Source: Neisseriaceae bacterium (GTDB lineage Bacteria; Pseudomonadota; Gammaproteobacteria; Burkholderiales; Chromobacteriaceae). Taken from it: 45,628 nt of DNA. This document shows positions 28,448-37,529 of the stretch, piece after piece; position 1 is the stretch's first letter; every line of letters starts with the position of its first letter. The translations under genes and the position numbers were made by a program. The stretch lies in the NCBI GenBank assembly GCA_027489245.1, contig JAIYAC010000020.1, positions 136,451 to 182,078 of the forward strand, in the 5' to 3' direction. The notes beneath the pieces are model-generated. The model had not been told where the DNA came from. It saw only the letters and a program-made list of their open reading frames with translations, and searched no databases.

Positions 28448-28837
28448 ATGGAGGATCTGGCCAGGCGGCAGATAGCGTGGGGCGTGCTGGCCCAGGTATG
28501 GGTAGACACGTCCTACGACGAAGCGCAGTTGGCCGCATTCCGCGCCCAGCTGGCCGCTACCGGCCTGAGCAGCCAGCAACTGCAGCATATTGCCTATCGC
28601 GAAGTGTGCGGGGCGTTCGCCTTGTTTACGCTGGCGGTGTACGCCAGCGCGGGCATGGCGTTACCAGACTGGTTCTACCCCGAAGAGGACGCGCAGCAGC
28701 AGGTGGCGGCATGGCTGGCAAGGCCACGGGTGCTATCGCTACTGAACCCCTTCTGGCTGCTGGGCTACCTGCTCGCCATCGGCCTGATGAGGTCCACCAT
28801 GCAATCGGTACTGTCACCAGACGCGCAGGCTTCGTGA
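28448..28837 (+). CDS. Unknown small protein with two hydrophobic segments
   Basis: 129 aa, starting five bases after the aldehyde dehydrogenase stop, with GGAG overlapping the start region, so probably co-translated. The N-terminal half is soluble (AWGVLAQVWVDTSYDEAQL, AFRAQLAATGLSSQQLQHIAY); two hydrophobic stretches follow (about 55-72 and 98-116). The pattern resembles short DUF7079-like proteins, but I would not assign it. Its place in the amine operon suggests an accessory role. Confidence 0.7.
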   Translation: MEDLARRQIAWGVLAQVWVDTSYDEAQLAAFRAQLAATGLSSQQLQHIAYREVCGAFALFTLAVYASAGMALPDWFYPEEDAQQQVAAWLARPRVLSLLNPFWLLGYLLAIGLMRSTMQSVLSPDAQAS

Positions 28838-28851
28838 GCTTGGCAGACGGC

Positions 28852-28887
28852 TGCGGCCAACCCTGGCAAGGGATAAGGTTGGCCGCA
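28852..28887. repeat. Inverted pair of perfect 11-mer repeat words
   Basis: TGCGGCCAACC at 28852-28862 and its exact complement GGTTGGCCGCA at 28877-28887, with 14 bases between, just after the amine operon and before a separate terminator. The two can form an 11-bp stem. Confidence 0.88.
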
Positions 28888-28895
28888 CAGGCACA

Positions 28896-28928
28896 ACAAG
28901 GCCCTGTCCGATACGGACAGGGCCTTGT
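28896..28928. terminator. Bidirectional terminator between amine operon and SorC gene
   Basis: ACAAGGCCCTGTCCG and its perfect complement form a 15-bp stem with a 3-nt loop. No long T-tract is present, so it may rely on stem strength. Confidence 0.75.
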
Positions 28929-28949
28929 ACCATGCTGCCGGCCATGGGC

Positions 28950-29912
28950 TCAGGCCAGGTCTTCGCTATGCGACAGAATATAGCGGGCGCAGGCTTCGTC
29001 GGTGACCAGGCCGCTTAGCCAATGGCCACGCAATACCGCCAGAATGGCTGCGGCCTTGCGCTCGCCAACCGCAAAGGCAATCAGCGGGCGGCGTGGCGGG
29101 CGGTCCAGCGCCAGGCTGGTTACCCGCTGCTGTACCGGGCTATCCACCAGTTCGCCGCGAGCATCAATCGGCCGGCCGATCAACTCGGCCACTGCCTGGC
29201 GTGACTTCAGCGCCGCAATCTCGTCCGCATCCAGAAAGCCATCTGCCTGCAGCGGGCAGCCGTCATCGATGGTACCAATACCGATAAAAGCCACGTCGGC
29301 ACGGCGGCTCATCGACTCCACCACGCGATACAGACGGTGCTGGCACCACTGGGCGCGATCTTCTGCGCTATCAGCGTATAGCGGTGCAGGCAACAGGTAG
29401 TACTGGCTCTGGGTCTTTTCCGATGCAGGCAAGGCCACATCGTAGCGATTGGATGCACCGTCGTGGGCGATGGTACCGATCAGCGACACCAGCCGGTGCT
29501 GCGGGCAACTGAGCTCGGCCATCTCGTCGATGATGGCTTTCAGTGTACGGCCAGAGCCCAGCTCTACCACCCTCGGCTCCGGCACATCCAGATAGCGCTC
29601 GAACACCCGCGCCCCAGCCACCGCCAGCTTGCGCTGCAGCTCTGCCGGGCTGTCCTGGTCGTAAGGCACCACTTCGCACATGGCCAGGCCAAAACGTGCC
29701 TGCAGCTGCTCCGCCAGCGACAGGCAGTCGGCTACCGGGTGATGCACCGTCACCTTCACCAGGCCACGCTCCACGGCCGTGGCCACCAGGCGCTGCGCTA
29801 CCTGCCGTGACACATTGAGCTGGTCGGCCAGCTCGTTCTGGGTTTTGCCTGCCACGAAATACAGCCAGGCCGCCCGCGCTGCCAGATCCAGCTTGTCTTG
29901 TTGTCTGGGCAT
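28950..29912 (-). CDS. SorC-family regulator of the polyol operon
   Basis: 320-aa SorC/DeoR-like regulator. The N-terminal helix-turn-helix is RAAWLYFVAGKTQNELADQLNVSRQVAQRL (helices at about 12-42); the rest is the sugar-phosphate-isomerase-like effector domain, with GSGRTLKAIIDEM, GTIAHDGASNRYDVA and GIGTIDDG. SorC proteins bind sugars or sugar phosphates and control sugar and polyol operons. It is divergent from the sorbitol dehydrogenase gene heading an 11-kb polyol operon, so that operon is its natural target. Confidence 0.9.
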   Translation of the reverse strand: MPRQQDKLDLAARAAWLYFVAGKTQNELADQLNVSRQVAQRLVATAVERGLVKVTVHHPVADCLSLAEQLQARFGLAMCEVVPYDQDSPAELQRKLAVAGARVFERYLDVPEPRVVELGSGRTLKAIIDEMAELSCPQHRLVSLIGTIAHDGASNRYDVALPASEKTQSQYYLLPAPLYADSAEDRAQWCQHRLYRVVESMSRRADVAFIGIGTIDDGCPLQADGFLDADEIAALKSRQAVAELIGRPIDARGELVDSPVQQRVTSLALDRPPRRPLIAFAVGERKAAAILAVLRGHWLSGLVTDEACARYILSHSEDLA

Positions 29913-30065
29913 GCCACCCCTCCCTGTTAATGCAGTTTTGCTACCGCGTGGCGATTTGTACCACCGAACGCCCCTGCTACGTCAAGCCACCGCTTTATCC
30001 CGGTGTGCGGTGGCAAAAAGGAATCATGGTGCAAAGCAGCATCCTGACATTTACAGCTTGGCCGC

Positions 30066-30115
30066 TTGACACTGCTTTTCATTGATATGAATATTTGCCC
30101 GCACTAAGGGCAAAT
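30066..30115 (+). promoter_or_regulatory. Polyol operon promoter region with operator-like repeat
   Basis: A perfect -35 box TTGACA at 30066 is followed by an AT-rich TATGAATAT where a -10 box should lie. Just downstream, ATTTGCCC and GGGCAAAT form perfect 8-bp arms with 7 bases between (30093-30115), covering the probable transcription start. A site where the divergent SorC protein could act. Confidence 0.5.
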
Positions 30116-30146
30116 GCCCAAAACAAGACAATACAGGAGCCAACAA

Positions 30147-30920
30147 GTGAAGCTCAACAACAAAGTAGCGCTACTCACCGGTGCGGCCAACGGTATCGGG
30201 CTGGCAGTGAGCCGCCGTTATCTGGCAGAAGGGGCGCAGTGCGTACTGGCCGACCTGCAGCTATCTGACGAGTTGGCCGCACTGCTGGCCAGCCACCCGG
30301 AACGCACGCTGTGGCTACAGGCCGATATCACCCGGACAAGCGATATCCAGCAGCTGGTGCAGCAGGCGGTAGCGCGTTTCGGCCGCATAGACATCCTGTA
30401 CAACAACGCCGCCATCTTCGACATGGCCCCGCTGCTGGAAGCCAGCCTGGACAGCTACCAGCGCCTGTTCGACGTGAACGTGAAAGGTATGTTCTTCCTG
30501 ATGCAGGCCGTGGCGCAGCAAATGGTGGCCCAGGGCCACGGCGGCAAGATCATCAACCTGTCATCGCAGGCTGGCCGTCGTGGCGAGGCACTGGTCGCCC
30601 ACTACTGCGCCACCAAAGCTGCCGTGATCAGCTATACCCAGTCTGCCGCCCTGGCCCTGGCACCGCATAACATCTGCGTGAACGCTATTGCCCCGGGCGT
30701 GGTGGACACCCCCATGTGGCAGGCGGTTGATGCCCTGTTTGCCCGCTATGAAGGCCGTGCGCCCGGCGAGAAAAAACGCCTGGTAGGCGAAGCCGTACCG
30801 CTGGGCCGCATGGGCCGCCCCGACGACCTGGTCGGCGCTGCCGTGTTTCTGGCCAGCGCCGACGCCGATTACATCACCGCCCAGACCCTGAACGTGGATG
30901 GCGGCAACTGGATGAGCTAA
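30147..30920 (+). CDS. smoS: Sorbitol dehydrogenase, SDR family (D-glucitol to D-fructose)
   Basis: 257-aa short-chain dehydrogenase. NAD-binding TGAANGIG at 11-18, NNAA at about 88, catalytic Ser140, Tyr153 and Lys157 (YCATK), and APGVVDTPMW as in Rhodobacter SmoS-type sorbitol dehydrogenases. GTG at 30147 is chosen because AGGAGC lies at the right distance; the ATG at 30114 precedes that site and adds an unlikely extension. First gene of the polyol operon; its fructose product would be phosphorylated by the fructokinase at the operon end. Confidence 0.88.
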   Translation: MKLNNKVALLTGAANGIGLAVSRRYLAEGAQCVLADLQLSDELAALLASHPERTLWLQADITRTSDIQQLVQQAVARFGRIDILYNNAAIFDMAPLLEASLDSYQRLFDVNVKGMFFLMQAVAQQMVAQGHGGKIINLSSQAGRRGEALVAHYCATKAAVISYTQSAALALAPHNICVNAIAPGVVDTPMWQAVDALFARYEGRAPGEKKRLVGEAVPLGRMGRPDDLVGAAVFLASADADYITAQTLNVDGGNWMS

Positions 30921-30998
30921 GCCCGCTTTTACCGCTGGCTGGCCGGTTGCCCAGCCACGCTGCCCGTGCAGCACCACAACATAACGAGGAGATAAAGC

Positions 30999-32324
30999 AT
31001 GACCCGACTCACCGCACGCCACGCCGGCCGTCTGGCCGCCGCCTGCACTCTGGCCCTGGCCGCCCTGTCTGCCCAGGCAGCCACCACGCTGACCATTGCC
31101 GCCCTGAACAACCCGGACATGGTGGAGCTCAAGAAGCTGTCGCCTGCCTTTGAAAAGCAGAATCCGGACATCAAGCTGAACTGGGTCGTGCTGGAAGAAA
31201 ACGTGCTGCGCCAGCGCGTGACCACCGACATCGCCACCAATAGCGGCAAGTTCGACGTGATGATGATCGGCACCTACGAAGCCCCGCTGTGGGCCAAGAA
31301 GGGCTGGCTGAACCCGATGGACAACCTGGCACCCGAGTACGACCTGAACGACGTGGTAAAAACCGCGCGTGACGGCCTGTCCTATGGCGGCAAGCTGTAC
31401 GCGCTGCCGTTCTATGTAGAAAGCTCGATGACCTTCTACCGCAAGGACCTGTTCGCCAAACTGGGTCTCACCATGCCGGAGAAGCCGACCTACACCCAGA
31501 TTGCCGACTACGCCAAAGTGCTGAAAGAAAAGGGCGGTGTCTACGGTATCTGCCTGCGTGGCAAGGCGGGCTGGGGGGAGAACATGGCCTACCTCACCAC
31601 CTTGGTGAACGCCAACGGCGGCCGCTGGTTCGATGAAAGCTGGAAAGCCACTATCGACAGCCCGGAATGGAAAAAGTCGGTGACGTTCTACGTCGACCTG
31701 CTGAAGAAATACGGCCCACCCGGCGCCAGCACCAACGGCTTCAACGAAAACCTGACCCTGTTTGCCAGCGGCAAGTGCGGTATGTGGATCGATGCCACCG
31801 TGGCCGCGGGCATGCTGTTCAACCCGAAAGAGTCACAAGTGGCCGACAAGGTGGGCTTTGCCCAGGCCCCGACCGGCGTCACCGCCAAGGGCAGCAGCTG
31901 GCTGTGGTCGTGGGCCCTGGCCGTACCGAAGTCGTCCAAGCAGGACGACGCAGCCAAGAAGTTCGTACAGTGGGCTACCTCCAAGGAGTACATCAAGCTG
32001 GTGGCCAACGATCTGGGCTGGACTTCGGTGCCACCAGGTACCCGTATTTCCACCTACAACCAGCCGGAATACGTGAAGGCCGCGCCGTTTGCCAAGTTCG
32101 TGCTGAGTGCCATCCAGTCGGCCAACCCGAACGATGCCACGCTGAAAAAGGCACCGTATAGCGGCATCCAGTTTGTCGGCATTCCGGAGTTCCAGTCTTT
32201 CGGCACCGTGGTGGGGCAGGCTATTTCCGGCGCGCTGGCCGGCAATATGACCGTTGACGCTGCGCTGAAAGCCGGCCAGGCCACGGCCAACCGTGCCGTG
32301 ATCCAGGGCGGCTACCAGAAGTAA
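30999..32324 (+). CDS. mtlE: Polyol ABC transporter, periplasmic binding protein
   Basis: 441-aa extracellular solute-binding protein (family 1). Signal peptide about 1-27 (cut after ALSAQA). Mature part begins TTLTIAALNNPDMVELKKLS and has YALPFYVESSMTFYRKDLF, GSSWLWSWALAVPKSSK and WTSVPPGTR, as in the mannitol/sorbitol binding proteins MtlE and SmoE. It feeds polyols to the two permeases downstream. GAGGAG precedes the ATG. Confidence 0.9.
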   Translation: MTRLTARHAGRLAAACTLALAALSAQAATTLTIAALNNPDMVELKKLSPAFEKQNPDIKLNWVVLEENVLRQRVTTDIATNSGKFDVMMIGTYEAPLWAKKGWLNPMDNLAPEYDLNDVVKTARDGLSYGGKLYALPFYVESSMTFYRKDLFAKLGLTMPEKPTYTQIADYAKVLKEKGGVYGICLRGKAGWGENMAYLTTLVNANGGRWFDESWKATIDSPEWKKSVTFYVDLLKKYGPPGASTNGFNENLTLFASGKCGMWIDATVAAGMLFNPKESQVADKVGFAQAPTGVTAKGSSWLWSWALAVPKSSKQDDAAKKFVQWATSKEYIKLVANDLGWTSVPPGTRISTYNQPEYVKAAPFAKFVLSAIQSANPNDATLKKAPYSGIQFVGIPEFQSFGTVVGQAISGALAGNMTVDAALKAGQATANRAVIQGGYQK

Positions 32325-32335
32325 GCACCCCGCCG

Positions 32336-32365
32336 CCGGGTTGCCACCGTTTGCCGGCAACCCGG
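32336..32365 (+). promoter_or_regulatory. Intercistronic stem-loop after the binding protein gene
   Basis: CCGGGTTGCC and GGCAACCCGG are perfect 10-bp arms with a 10-nt loop and no T-tract, between binding protein and permease genes. Such hairpins commonly protect the upstream mRNA so that binding protein is made in excess. Confidence 0.65.
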
Positions 32366-32395
32366 TTTCAGGACCATAACAAAACGAGATAACCC

Positions 32396-33340
32396 ATGCA
32401 CACCTCTGCCCACCCTGCCCTGCGCAAAGGCACCGACAGCAGCCCTGGCCACGCCGCCAGTGCACGCCCCGGCCGCGGGACGCAGCGCTGGCTGCAATCG
32501 CCGGCTGTCGTCAGCCTGCTGCTGTGGTCCATCGTGCCCCTGCTGATGACGGTCTGGTTTTCGCTGATTCGCTACAACCTGCTTAGCCCGGAAGATACCG
32601 GTTTTGTCGGGCTGCAAAACTACCAGTTCATGTGGAGTGACCCGGCGTTTCTGCCAGCCGTATTCAACACCCTGCTGCTGACCGTGGCGGTACTGGTCAT
32701 TTCCGTGGTTGGCGGCGTGCTGCTAGCCGTACTGTACGACCAGCCGTTCATGGGGCGTGGCATTGCCCGCCTACTGGTGATTGCGCCCTTCTTCGTGATG
32801 CCTACCGTCAGCGCGCTGATCTGGAAAAACATGCTGCTGCACCCGGTATACGGCCTGGTGGCCGCCGCTACAACAGCACTGGGGCTGCCGCCCATCGACT
32901 GGCTGGGCGAATACCCGATGCTGTCCATCATCATCATTGTCAGCTGGCAATGGCTGCCGTTTGCCTTCCTGATTCTACTCACTGCCATCCAGTCACTGGA
33001 CCAGGAGCAAAAAGAAGCCGCGCAAATCGACGGTGCAGGCCCTATCGCCATGTTTTTCTACATTGTGCTGCCCCACCTGAAACGCGCCATTGGCGTGGTG
33101 GTGATGATCGAGACCATTTTCCTGCTATCCATTTTTGCCGAAATCTACACCACCACCGCAGGTGGCCCCGGCACCGCGACCACCACGCTGTCCTACCTGA
33201 TCTACCAGCTGGGCCTGCAGCAGTTCGATGTCGGCATGGCCTCTACCGGCGGCATTCTGGCGGTGATCCTGGCCAATATCGTGTCGGTGTTCCTGGTGCG
33301 CATGCTGGCCAATAACCTGAAGGGGGAGAACGAACGATGA
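32396..33340 (+). CDS. mtlF: Polyol ABC transporter permease 1
   Basis: 314-aa inner membrane permease with about six helices after a hydrophilic N-terminus of about 40 residues. The EAA loop reads QKEAAQIDGAGPIAMFFYIV near residue 203. It pairs with the permease encoded directly downstream, and matches MtlF/SmoF in operon order and family. Confidence 0.9.
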   Translation: MHTSAHPALRKGTDSSPGHAASARPGRGTQRWLQSPAVVSLLLWSIVPLLMTVWFSLIRYNLLSPEDTGFVGLQNYQFMWSDPAFLPAVFNTLLLTVAVLVISVVGGVLLAVLYDQPFMGRGIARLLVIAPFFVMPTVSALIWKNMLLHPVYGLVAAATTALGLPPIDWLGEYPMLSIIIIVSWQWLPFAFLILLTAIQSLDQEQKEAAQIDGAGPIAMFFYIVLPHLKRAIGVVVMIETIFLLSIFAEIYTTTAGGPGTATTTLSYLIYQLGLQQFDVGMASTGGILAVILANIVSVFLVRMLANNLKGENER

Positions 33341-34161
33341 AACGCACCGCATCCCGCCAGCTGCAATATGTACTCACGACGGCGCTGGCCTGGTCGCTGG
33401 CCCTGCTGATCTTCTTTCCCATCCTGTGGATGATGCTGACGGCGTTCAAAACCGAAAGCCAGGCTTACCAGCTGTCGCTGTTTTTCATGCCCACACTGGA
33501 AAGCTTCCACGAGGTATTTTCGCGCAGCGATTACGTGAGTTTTGCGGCCAACTCCATCGCCATTTCCGGTGGTGTCACCGTACTGAGCCTGCTAATCGCC
33601 ATACCGGCGGCCTACAGCATGGCGTTCTTCCCCACCAACAAGACGCAGAAAATCCTGCTGTGGATGATGTCTACCAAAATGATGCCGTCAGTTGGCGTGC
33701 TGCTGCCGGTATACCTGCTATGGAAGAACATCGGCCTGCTCGATACCGTGAGTGGCCTGATCATCATCTACACGCTGATCAACCTGCCGATTGCGGTATG
33801 GATGACCTACACCTACTTCTGCGAAGTACCGAAGGAAATCCTGGAAGCCTCGCGCATTGACGGGGCCAGTACTTGGCAAGAAGTGTGCTACCTGCTGCTG
33901 CCCATGTCGCTGCCCGGCCTGGCCTCTACCGCGCTACTGCTGCTGATCCTGTCGTGGAACGAGGCGTTCTGGAGCATTAACCTGTCCAGCGCGAACGCCG
34001 CACCACTGACGGTATTCATCGCGTCTTACTCCAGCCCCGAGGGCCTGTTCTGGGCCAAGCTGTCTGCTGCTTCGCTACTGGCCGTGGCCCCCATCATGGT
34101 GCTGGGCTGGCTCACGCAGAAACAGCTGGTACGCGGCCTGACCTTCGGAGCCGTGAAGTGA
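33337..34161 (+). CDS. mtlG: Polyol ABC transporter permease 2
   Basis: 274-aa inner membrane permease, six helices, EAA loop PKEILEASRIDGASTWQEVC near residue 165. ATG overlaps the previous stop by four bases. Corresponds to MtlG/SmoG. A copy of the repeated word lies at 33543. Confidence 0.9.
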   Translation: MKRTASRQLQYVLTTALAWSLALLIFFPILWMMLTAFKTESQAYQLSLFFMPTLESFHEVFSRSDYVSFAANSIAISGGVTVLSLLIAIPAAYSMAFFPTNKTQKILLWMMSTKMMPSVGVLLPVYLLWKNIGLLDTVSGLIIIYTLINLPIAVWMTYTYFCEVPKEILEASRIDGASTWQEVCYLLLPMSLPGLASTALLLLILSWNEAFWSINLSSANAAPLTVFIASYSSPEGLFWAKLSAASLLAVAPIMVLGWLTQKQLVRGLTFGAVK

Positions 34162-34838
34162 TGCAGGCCTACACCCACCTGATCAGCGATTGCGACGGCG
34201 TACTGCTGGATAGTGAAGCCATCGCCTTCGACACGCTGCTACAGCAGCTGGCACCGCTGCTGCCGGGGCAGGACCTGGACGCGCTGGTACGCCCGCGCCT
34301 GGGCCTGACCCTGCCCGACCTGCTAGCCGACATCGGCCGCCAGCACCCGCTACCGCTAAGCGATGACGATATCGCCGCCATGCGCCACCACATCGAGGAC
34401 GAAGTCGCCCGCCTGGCCCGCCCCATCCATGGCGTAGACGCCGCCCTGCGCGCCATCCCGCTGCCCAAGGCCTGCGCCAGCAATAGTGCGGCCAACCGTG
34501 TACGCAGCACGTTGGCGCAGACCGGCCTGCTGGCGCACTTCGGCCCGCACGTGTACTGCGCCGACGAAGTGGGCATCGCCAAGCCCGACCCCGGCCTGTT
34601 CCTGCACGCTGCACGCGCGCTGGGTGCCAGCCCTGCACGCTGCCTGGTGGTAGAGGACAGCGTTACCGGCACCCGGGCGGCCAGCGCCGCCGGCATGACA
34701 GTGCTGGGCTTTACCGGTGCCGGGCATATTGCCGACGGCCAGGCCCAGCGGCTGCGCGACTGCGGTGCCCGCTACACCTTTGATGACATGGCACAGCTGC
34801 CGGCCCTGGTGGCCCGCCTGTGCCAGCCACACACCTAA
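34161..34838 (+). CDS. HAD-family phosphatase (beta-phosphoglucomutase-like subgroup)
   Basis: 225-aa HAD hydrolase. The nucleophile motif is SDCDGVLLDSE with Asp10 and Asp12, motif II is CASNSAANR, motif III IAKPDPGLF and motif IV VVEDSVTGTRAA, with a helical cap between I and II. Such enzymes dephosphorylate small sugar phosphates. It starts inside the stop of the second permease (TGATG) and sits between permease and ATPase genes, so it is truly part of the operon. It may clear inhibitory polyol phosphates; the substrate is not known. A perfect repeat word lies at 34487 within the motif II coding region. Confidence 0.88.
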   Translation: MQAYTHLISDCDGVLLDSEAIAFDTLLQQLAPLLPGQDLDALVRPRLGLTLPDLLADIGRQHPLPLSDDDIAAMRHHIEDEVARLARPIHGVDAALRAIPLPKACASNSAANRVRSTLAQTGLLAHFGPHVYCADEVGIAKPDPGLFLHAARALGASPARCLVVEDSVTGTRAASAAGMTVLGFTGAGHIADGQAQRLRDCGARYTFDDMAQLPALVARLCQPHT

Positions 34839-34880
34839 AAGATACCGGGTGGCCCGGACGGCCGCCCAAGGAGACAGATC

Positions 34881-36005
34881 ATGGCTAGCGTTACCCTGCG
34901 TAACATCAGTAAGCGTTACGGCGACAGCCCGGAAGTAATGCGCGACATCCAGCTGGACATCGCCGATGGTGAATTCGTCGTGTTTGTCGGCCCCAGCGGC
35001 TGCGGTAAATCCACCCTGCTGCGCATGATTGCCGGCCTGGAAGATATCAGCGGCGGGGATATGTACATCGGCGACGAGCGCGTGAACGACATCCCGCCTG
35101 CCAAACGTGGCATCGCCATGGTGTTTCAGAGCTATGCGCTCTACCCACACATGTCGCTGTACGACAATATGGCCTTTGGCCTGAAGCTGGCAGGCAAGAG
35201 CAAGCCGGAAATCGATGCCGCGGTACAGAAAGCCGCCAAGATCCTGCATATCGATCACCTGCTGGACCGCAAACCCAAGGCGCTGTCCGGCGGCCAGCGC
35301 CAGCGTGTAGCCATTGGCCGCGCCATTACCCGCGAACCCAAGGTGTTCCTGTTTGACGAGCCACTGTCCAACCTGGACGCCGCGCTGCGGGTAAAAATGC
35401 GGCTGGAGTTCTCCCGCCTGCATCAGGACCTGAAGACCACCATGATCTATGTTACCCACGACCAGGTAGAAGCGATGACCCTGGCCGACAAGATCGTGGT
35501 GCTCTCCGCAGGCCGCGTCGAGCAGGTAGGCAGCCCGCAAACGCTATACCACCACCCGGCAAACCGCTTCGTCGCGGGCTTTATTGGCTCGCCCAAGATG
35601 AACTTTATCGACGGTGTAGTGGTATCCGCCAACGCACAACACGTCACCGTGCAAATCAGCCACGGCGGCGTACAAACCGTGTGTGTGGATGGCAGCACGC
35701 TACAGCCAGGCAGCAAAGTGACCCTGGGCGTACGCCCCGAATACCTGCGCCGCGATGACAGCCAGCCCACCGTGCATGGCCGGGTCAGCACCGTAGAAAG
35801 CCTGGGCGACTTCTCCTACCTGTATGCCGAGTCGGACAGTGCCAGCGAGCCACTGATCTGCCGCATGCCGGATGGCGAACACGCGGCCAACGGCAGCCTG
35901 GCCGGGTTCAGCATACCGCCGCACCACTGCCACCTGTTCCGCGAGGATGGCCTGGCCCTGCCACGCACACAGGCCATCACGCAGGCTGTAGCGCCAGCAC
36001 ACTAA
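34881..36005 (+). CDS. mtlK: Polyol ABC transporter ATPase
   Basis: 374-aa ATPase of the MalK/UgpC type. Walker A GPSGCGKST at about 37-45, signature LSGGQRQRVAIGRA near 134, Walker B VFLFDEPLSNLDA, and a C-terminal TOBE-like domain (after residue 240). Strong AAGGAGA at the start. It energises the two polyol permeases. Confidence 0.92.
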   Translation: MASVTLRNISKRYGDSPEVMRDIQLDIADGEFVVFVGPSGCGKSTLLRMIAGLEDISGGDMYIGDERVNDIPPAKRGIAMVFQSYALYPHMSLYDNMAFGLKLAGKSKPEIDAAVQKAAKILHIDHLLDRKPKALSGGQRQRVAIGRAITREPKVFLFDEPLSNLDAALRVKMRLEFSRLHQDLKTTMIYVTHDQVEAMTLADKIVVLSAGRVEQVGSPQTLYHHPANRFVAGFIGSPKMNFIDGVVVSANAQHVTVQISHGGVQTVCVDGSTLQPGSKVTLGVRPEYLRRDDSQPTVHGRVSTVESLGDFSYLYAESDSASEPLICRMPDGEHAANGSLAGFSIPPHHCHLFREDGLALPRTQAITQAVAPAH

Positions 36006-36024
36006 TACCGTTTCCGGGCCGCCT

Positions 36025-36035
36025 TGCGGCCAACC
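36025..36035 (+). repeat. Intergenic copy of TGCGGCCAACC
   Basis: Perfect 11-mer, continuing CTG, within the polyol operon between the ATPase and polyol dehydrogenase genes. Confidence 0.85.
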
Positions 36036-36113
36036 CTGCCCCGTATGCCAGGCCGGTCACCGGCCCGGCAGGGGGAGGTCTTGTCTTCATCGTCATTACA
36101 GGACAACCCGACC

Positions 36114-37508
36114 ATGTCTACCGCCTCTTCCACCCCCTGCTGGCTGCACATCGGCGCCGGCTCGTTTCACCGCGCCCACCAAGCCTGGTATCTGGACCAG
36201 CTGGACAAACACGGCCAGGCCCGCTGGGAGCTGGCACTGGCCAATATCCGCGCCGACATGGCACCACTGCTGGCGCAACTGGCCGCACAGCAAGGGCGCT
36301 ATACGCTGGAAACCATTTCGCCGGCCGGCGAGCACCGCTATGAAACCGTCGCCGCCATCAACACCATCCTGCCGTGGCAGCCAGACCTGCAACCGCTGAT
36401 CAGCAAAGGCGCTGCCGCCGATACCCGCATCATCTCGTTTACCGTGACAGAGGGCGGCTACTATCTGGACCAGTCACAACAGCTGGATACCGCGAACGCC
36501 GACCTGGCAGCCGACCTGGCAGGCGGGCTCTGCACTATCTACGGTGCCATCAGCGCCATCCTGCGTGCGCGCCAAGCTGCCGGCAATGCCCCGGTCACCC
36601 TGCTGAACTGCGACAACCTGCGCCACAATGGCGAGCGTTTCCAGCAGGGCCTGCAACAGTTCCTGGCGCTGCGCGGCGAACACGCGCTGCTGGACTGGGT
36701 AGGCCGCTACACCAGTGCCCCCAATACCATGGTTGACCGCATCACCCCGCGCCCGACGCCGGACGTGAGCGCCCGTGTACTGCAAGCCACCGGTCAGCAC
36801 GACCCCTGCGCGCTGATGGCCGAACCGTTCATCCAGTGGGTAGTGGAAGACCGTTTTATCGGCGGCCGCCCGGCACTGGAAGCGGTAGGCGTGGAAACCG
36901 TCGACTCGGTATTGCCGTACGAAGAAGCCAAGATCCGCATCCTCAACGCCAGCCATAGCTGCATTGCCTGGGCTGGTACCCTGCGCGGCCTGCTGTACAT
37001 CCACGACAGTACCGCGGTAGCCAGCATCCGCCAGATGGCGCACGACTACGTCACCCACGATGTCATCCCCTGCCTAAGCCCCAGCCCGCTGGACCTGGCC
37101 GCCTACCGCGACACGGTACTGGAGCGCTTCAGCAACCCCTATATCCTGGACAGCAACCAGCGCGTCGCCGCGGATGGTTTCTCCAAGATACCCGGCTTTA
37201 TTGCCCCTACCCTGCAACAGGCAGTGGCACGCGGCGCCGACCCTGTTCATACTGCCGTGCTGCCCGCCCTGTTCCTGCGTTTCCTGCAACGCTGGCAGGC
37301 CGGTGCACTACCGTATACCTATCAAGACGGCATCATGGACCCGGCAGCCTGCCAGCGCATGCTGGCCGCAGACGATGTCGTGGCCGCCTACGCGGCCAAC
37401 CCCATGTTGTGGGGCGAGCTGGCCGGCACCCCGGTGCTCAACAGCCTGCTCAACCGTGCACTGACACGGGTGGACCGCTGGCTGGCCACGCAGGATGCGG
37501 CCAACTAG
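36114..37508 (+). CDS. dalD: Polyol dehydrogenase (D-arabinitol 4-/mannitol 2-dehydrogenase family)
   Basis: 464-aa long-chain polyol dehydrogenase using NAD. The N-terminus [21 protein letters not shown] and catalytic Lys273 in [13 protein letters not shown] mark the family. Wording and length lean to D-arabinitol 4-dehydrogenase (DalD), which gives D-xylulose, and the xylulokinase next door supports this. The Pseudomonas fluorescens mtlEFGKDYZ operon has a mannitol dehydrogenase (MtlD) in the same place, so mannitol, arabinitol or both may be used. Start at 36114 is preferred to an upstream in-frame ATG at 36024. The last codons overlap a repeat word (37496). Confidence 0.85.
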   Translation: MSTASSTPCWLHIGAGSFHRAHQAWYLDQLDKHGQARWELALANIRADMAPLLAQLAAQQGRYTLETISPAGEHRYETVAAINTILPWQPDLQPLISKGAAADTRIISFTVTEGGYYLDQSQQLDTANADLAADLAGGLCTIYGAISAILRARQAAGNAPVTLLNCDNLRHNGERFQQGLQQFLALRGEHALLDWVGRYTSAPNTMVDRITPRPTPDVSARVLQATGQHDPCALMAEPFIQWVVEDRFIGGRPALEAVGVETVDSVLPYEEAKIRILNASHSCIAWAGTLRGLLYIHDSTAVASIRQMAHDYVTHDVIPCLSPSPLDLAAYRDTVLERFSNPYILDSNQRVAADGFSKIPGFIAPTLQQAVARGADPVHTAVLPALFLRFLQRWQAGALPYTYQDGIMDPAACQRMLAADDVVAAYAANPMLWGELAGTPVLNSLLNRALTRVDRWLATQDAAN

Positions 37509-37529
37509 TACCCGATTGCGGAGGAAGGG

